DNA of 22,266 nt from Bacteroidales bacterium (lineage in GTDB: Bacteria > Bacteroidota > Bacteroidia > Bacteroidales > F082). Made by a program: the position numbers and the translations under genes. Below, one piece after another: positions 18,768-22,266 of the stretch. Below the pieces are notes generated by a model, which worked only from the letters and a program-made list of their open reading frames with translations, was not told the origin of the DNA and made no database searches. Where the stretch lies: NCBI GenBank assembly GCA_024689285.1, contig JAILDR010000133.1, positions 1 through 22,266 of the forward strand. The letters are read 5' to 3'. Each line of letters opens with the position of its first letter. Within the stretch, counting starts at the first letter, position 1.

Positions 18768-21316
18768 AAAGGATTGTAACGCTTGCATTGATACTGTTTT
18801 GCCTGACCGCAGGCTCATACGCTCAAAAACTCACGAAAGAGGAAGTGGCGAGGTATGATAACGAAGTTCGCACTTTGGTCAACTACCTTGAGGAAACGCT
18901 TAACTTCATTGGCGACAGCACGACTTCAGCCCAAGAGAAGGGCATCGTATTCACCGAGAGTTGGAGCAAAATCTTCGTTGACGACAAGGCGCAGGTAGAG
19001 GACGACCTCGACGTGAACCGTAAGACACCTATTAATAAAGATGTGCAGGCCTACCTGAAGGACATAGACTTCTTCTTCAAATGGGTCACTTTCAAGTTCG
19101 ACGTGCAAAGCATCTCCAACAATGTGCGCGACGACGGCAGCATCTTCTTCAAAGTCACGCTCTCCCGTCATCTTACCGCCCGTACCATCAACGACGAACC
19201 TGTCGACGATATGCGCAACCGCTTCATCGAGATTAATCTTGACAAGCAGAAGAGCAGCATAAAAATAGCCAGCATCTACACCTCGAAAATCAACGAAAAA
19301 GAAACGCTGCGTAATTGGTGGAACTCACTCTCCATGAACTGGAAAAACCGCTTGGCTGGCGATATCAAACTTTATGAAAGCATTCCGTTGTCATCTGTCA
19401 GTGTGATTTCAGATGTTGACTTCGTGGCTTCTTATCCTGTTATTGATTCGGTGACGGGCGAAACCGTGCTGCGCGACAAGATTTTCAAGGACGATATGAG
19501 CGAACTCGATGCCAAGTTGAAACAGGTCACCCAAAGACAGCGTGTCGACTTGTCAGGCATCCTTGGAATCATTGATGTGGAACCCGTATCCGAGTTGTCG
19601 GACCTAATTTGGCTTGACATCTCCGGCACTTCGGTCGAGGACATTTCCCCGTTGCGTAATGCCAATAAACTTAAGACTTTGCGCGCGAATTCCACCTTAA
19701 TCGACGACCTTTCGCCACTTAAATACTGCCTCACCCTCGAGGAACTTGAAGTGGCCAATGCAACCATTGACGACCTCTCTGTTTTGGAAAACTTGCCCAA
19801 CTTGCAGAAAATCAATCTCTCTGGAACTGAGGTCAGTCGTATCAATGGATTGAAGAATTGTCCCAATCTGACCACGCTCAACCTTAGCGGCACCCGCATT
19901 TCGAATATCGGCATCGTGCAAGACCTGCCTTTGCTGAAAAACCTCGACATCAGCAACACTGCCGTCCGCGACCTGTCGCCTGTCGCGAGTTTGAAAGACC
20001 TGCAAAGCCTCAACATTTCTGGTTCGGCCATCACCCATTTACAAGCACTCAGCGAATTGGAGAACCTGCGTGAACTGTATTGCAGCAACACATCCATCAA
20101 CAATCTCACGCCGTTGAAAAACCAGCGCCGTTTGAGCAAGATTTATTGCGACCAATCCGGAATTGGGGTAACAGAAGCCGGCGATTTCTCAAAAAGCAAC
20201 CCATTCACTCTGGTGATTTACGACACCAAAGCCTTGCGCAACTGGTGGGATGAGCTTCCGATGTATTGGAAAGCCGTGTTTTCGAAGCAGATACAATTGG
20301 ACGCCCATCCTACTACAGAACAATTGCACGAAATCATCAATATGCAGGAACTCGACCTTTCGGGCAATACTTTCTTGCAGAATCTGATGCCCGTCAGCCG
20401 TTTGACCAACTTGAGGTCGCTTAACATCGCTCACACCGAAATAGGTTTCTTGCAACCCATCCAGAATCTGGCCAATCTGGAATCATTGAACATTTCCCAT
20501 ACCTACATCAACAGCATTGAGCCGTTGAAGGAAATGTCGAACCTGAAACAACTGAACATCAGCAACACTCCCATCACCGACATAACGCCTTTGGCTAATG
20601 ACAATAGCATAGAAGTCATCGTGGCCGACAGCACCGGCATAGGCGAGACGCAAATCGTTGCGCTGAAAGAAAGGCAACGTCAGGTGCATGTCATCTATCA
20701 AACCGAGGCTTTGATGACCTGGTGGAGAAGCCTCAACCCCATTTGGCAAGCCATTTTCCGTAACGCCTTGGGGATACAGGAAGACACCCCCAGTGCTCTT
20801 GATTTACAGCGCGTTGCCGACATTCGGGAGCTTGAAATCGGAATCGAGTATCCCATCGGTGATCTTGAGCCTCTGGCTCATTGCCTCTGGCTTGAACGTT
20901 TGACCATCAATGGTCAAAGCGTGCACGACATTGAGCCGTTGGCCAACAAGGAATATCTTGTTGAGCTCAATGTGCAAAACAACCCCATCAGCAGCTTAAA
21001 ACCTATAGAAGGCAGCGCGAACCTGGAACTTCTCAACATCGAGAACACACAGGTCAAAGACCTTGGACCGCTTTCGAAGATGAACAACCTTGTGACGCTG
21101 AATGCCGCCGGTACCCCCGTCAAGGTGCTGAAGCCGCTGGCAAACCTTATGAGTTTGGAAAACTTGTTTGTCAACAATACCGATATAAGGAGCCTGGCAC
21201 CCGTCGAAGGTATCACCACTTTAAGACAACTAAAGGTATACAATACCAAAGTGAGAAAACGCGATGTCGAAAAATTGCAGCAGAAACGGTTGGATTTGAA
21301 TATTGTCTATTATTAA
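18764..21316 (+). CDS. Secreted modular leucine-rich-repeat protein (operon gene 4)
   Basis: An 850-residue protein. The ATG at 18764 gives a signal peptide ending SYA-Q21; the longer open frame to 18665 overlaps gene 3 and is rejected. Residues about 25-175 form an alpha+beta domain resembling gene 2. Three modules follow, each opened by a tryptophan-rich helix: LRNWWNSLSMNW (W185-W186), LRNWWDELPMYW (W494-W495) and LMTWWRSLNPIW (W653-W654). Each is followed by short LRRs of about 22 residues (pattern L..LNIS.T.I.DL.PL) and a cap ending in V(I/V)Y. The LRRs resemble the internalin-type short repeat. LRRs usually bind proteins, so an extracellular or periplasmic binding role is likely. No sorting domain was seen at the C-terminus, which ends with the cap. 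Confidence 0.88.
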   Translation: MKRIVTLALILFCLTAGSYAQKLTKEEVARYDNEVRTLVNYLEETLNFIGDSTTSAQEKGIVFTESWSKIFVDDKAQVEDDLDVNRKTPINKDVQAYLKDIDFFFKWVTFKFDVQSISNNVRDDGSIFFKVTLSRHLTARTINDEPVDDMRNRFIEINLDKQKSSIKIASIYTSKINEKETLRNWWNSLSMNWKNRLAGDIKLYESIPLSSVSVISDVDFVASYPVIDSVTGETVLRDKIFKDDMSELDAKLKQVTQRQRVDLSGILGIIDVEPVSELSDLIWLDISGTSVEDISPLRNANKLKTLRANSTLIDDLSPLKYCLTLEELEVANATIDDLSVLENLPNLQKINLSGTEVSRINGLKNCPNLTTLNLSGTRISNIGIVQDLPLLKNLDISNTAVRDLSPVASLKDLQSLNISGSAITHLQALSELENLRELYCSNTSINNLTPLKNQRRLSKIYCDQSGIGVTEAGDFSKSNPFTLVIYDTKALRNWWDELPMYWKAVFSKQIQLDAHPTTEQLHEIINMQELDLSGNTFLQNLMPVSRLTNLRSLNIAHTEIGFLQPIQNLANLESLNISHTYINSIEPLKEMSNLKQLNISNTPITDITPLANDNSIEVIVADSTGIGETQIVALKERQRQVHVIYQTEALMTWWRSLNPIWQAIFRNALGIQEDTPSALDLQRVADIRELEIGIEYPIGDLEPLAHCLWLERLTINGQSVHDIEPLANKEYLVELNVQNNPISSLKPIEGSANLELLNIENTQVKDLGPLSKMNNLVTLNAAGTPVKVLKPLANLMSLENLFVNNTDIRSLAPVEGITTLRQLKVYNTKVRKRDVEKLQQKRLDLNIVYY
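19304..21313 (+). repeat. Three WW-helix plus LRR modules within operon gene 4
   Basis: Module 1 spans about residues 181-488 (19304-20227), module 2 about 489-648 (20228-20707) and module 3 about 649-850 (20708-21313). Boundaries follow the recurring order: cap ending in a V-x-Y strand, then x-T-x-A-L-x-x-W-W helix, then LRRs. Module 1 has the longest LRR block. Confidence 0.75.
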
Positions 21317-21323
21317 AACGACC

Positions 21324-21354
21324 TTGTTTCGAATAGTTTTATTTTGTACTTTTG
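21324..21354 (+). promoter_or_regulatory. Bacteroidota promoter for ptb
   Basis: TTG at 21324-21326 and TACTTTTG at 21347-21354, separated by 20 bases, closely match the -33/-7 consensus of the phylum. It lies between the LRR gene stop and the ptb start, showing that ptb is a separate transcription unit. Confidence 0.75.
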
Positions 21355-21415
21355 CAAAATCGAAGAAACACAAATACTCAACGAAGTAGAATTTTATAAT
21401 CTTAAATACAGAATT

Positions 21416-22266
21416 ATGGAAATCAGAAAATTAGAACAAATGTTTGAGGTTTTGCGCAGCAAACCCAAAAAACGTCTTGTGGCTGCTTATGCCAACGATG
21501 ATCACACCATTTGCGCCGTTCATGCGGCAGTGAAAGAAGGCCTTATCGATGCCACCCTCATCGGTGACGAAAAGGTGATTGCCGAAGTGTGCAAGGCTGA
21601 AAACATCGATATGTCGAGTTTTAAGGTCATCAACGAACCTGTTGACGTGAAAGCCGCCGCTATGGCTTGCGACCTCATCAATGCCGGCGAAGCCGACATC
21701 CTGATGAAAGGCTTGCTGCCCACCGATAAGTACATGCGTGCCATCCTCAACAAGGAACGCGGCCTCTGCCCGCCAAACGTGACCTTGGCTCACGTCGCCG
21801 TTATCGAGAACCCCAACTACCACAAGCTGATGGTGGCTTCAGACTGCGCTATCATCCCGCTGCCCGACATCAAGCAGAAGCAACAGCTGCTGAAGTATGT
21901 CACCACCGTGTCGAAAGCCTTGGGCGTCAGCTGCCCGAAGGTCGCTATGGTGACGGCTACCGAGCAGATGAGTGCCGGTATTCCTGCCTGCGTTGATGCC
22001 GCCATCATCGCCAAGATGAACGAGCGTGGACAGATTAAGGGTTGCGTGGTGGAAGGCCCCATCAGTCTCGACCTTGCCCTCGATGCCGAAACCGCTGCCA
22101 TCAAGGGCATGAAGAGCCCCGTGGCCGGCGATGCCGACTGCCTCGTGTTCCCCAACCTCGAAGCTTCCAATGTGTTCTACAAGTGCTGCTCGAAGTTCGA
22201 CAAGAGCGAAATCGGCGCCATGCTGATGGGTGCCAAGGTGCCTTGCGTGTTGAGCTCGCGTGGCGA
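21416..22266 (+). CDS. ptb: Phosphate butyryltransferase, partial (runs off the right edge)
   Basis: The first 283 codons of a phosphate acyltransferase start at ATG 21416; the end lies outside the window. Motifs include DILMKGLLPTDKYMRAIL and VVEGPISLDLALDAETAAIKG followed by SPVAGDADCLVFPNLEASN, which are those of phosphate butyryl/acetyl transferases (PTA_PTB family) and favour the Ptb branch. The enzyme exchanges CoA for phosphate on butyryl-CoA and works with butyrate kinase to make ATP and butyrate. A butyrate kinase gene (buk) would be expected just downstream. It has its own strong promoter. Acetyl or branched-chain acyl substrates cannot be excluded. Confidence 0.88.
   Translation, partial: MEIRKLEQMFEVLRSKPKKRLVAAYANDDHTICAVHAAVKEGLIDATLIGDEKVIAEVCKAENIDMSSFKVINEPVDVKAAAMACDLINAGEADILMKGLLPTDKYMRAILNKERGLCPPNVTLAHVAVIENPNYHKLMVASDCAIIPLPDIKQKQQLLKYVTTVSKALGVSCPKVAMVTATEQMSAGIPACVDAAIIAKMNERGQIKGCVVEGPISLDLALDAETAAIKGMKSPVAGDADCLVFPNLEASNVFYKCCSKFDKSEIGAMLMGAKVPCVLSSRG

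Overview
The window looks like a chromosomal segment of a Bacteroidales-type bacterium (phylum Bacteroidota). Most intergenic regions carry the TAnnTTTG -7 promoter box typical of that phylum, and start codons lack Shine-Dalgarno sequences. Secreted proteins begin with Q directly after the predicted signal cleavage site. Gene content also fits: a lipoprotein GH78 rhamnosidase, a DUF1016 nuclease, a DUF4143 ATPase and phosphate butyryltransferase. The ptb gene at the right edge hints at butyrate formation. Species cannot be named from the sequence alone.

Layout. Positions 1-770 are decayed DNA: a 7-bp tandem repeat, a hairpin, an IS982-family transposase fragment on the minus strand, and a possible degraded reading frame. 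Next come two accessory-type genes on the plus strand, each with its own promoter: a DUF1016/PDDEXK nuclease-like protein (772-1914) and an AAA ATPase with a DUF4143 C-terminus (2342-3673). A 427-bp gene-free stretch separates them.

Positions 3726-5984 (minus) hold ornithine carbamoyltransferase and a short AspT/YidE-type membrane transporter, with a terminator-like hairpin between them. gltX (6182-7699) is divergent from argF, and the shared upstream region holds a dispersed palindromic repeat. A minus-strand operon (11706 down to 7714) follows: GH78 alpha-L-rhamnosidase lipoprotein, nitrilase-family omega-amidase and tadA. The plus strand resumes with aspS, a small lipoprotein, and the tightly coupled chain pfkA-comB-thpR, joined by ATGA stop/start overlaps.

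Positions 16717-21316 are the most unusual part: four exported proteins of unrecognised function in one operon with 4-bp overlaps or a 6-bp gap. They are a coiled-coil lipoprotein, two small or medium secreted proteins, and an 850-residue leucine-rich-repeat protein built from three modules that each start with a WW-containing helical segment. Parts of the first, second and fourth proteins look like versions of one domain. This operon is the best candidate here for an undescribed cell-envelope system. The window ends inside ptb, which has a near-ideal promoter of its own.

How the genes work together: the translation genes (gltX, aspS, tadA) and metabolic genes (argF, pfkA, ptb) are ordinary core functions. 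The accessory signals are the nuclease/ATPase segment at the left and the exported four-gene operon at the right.
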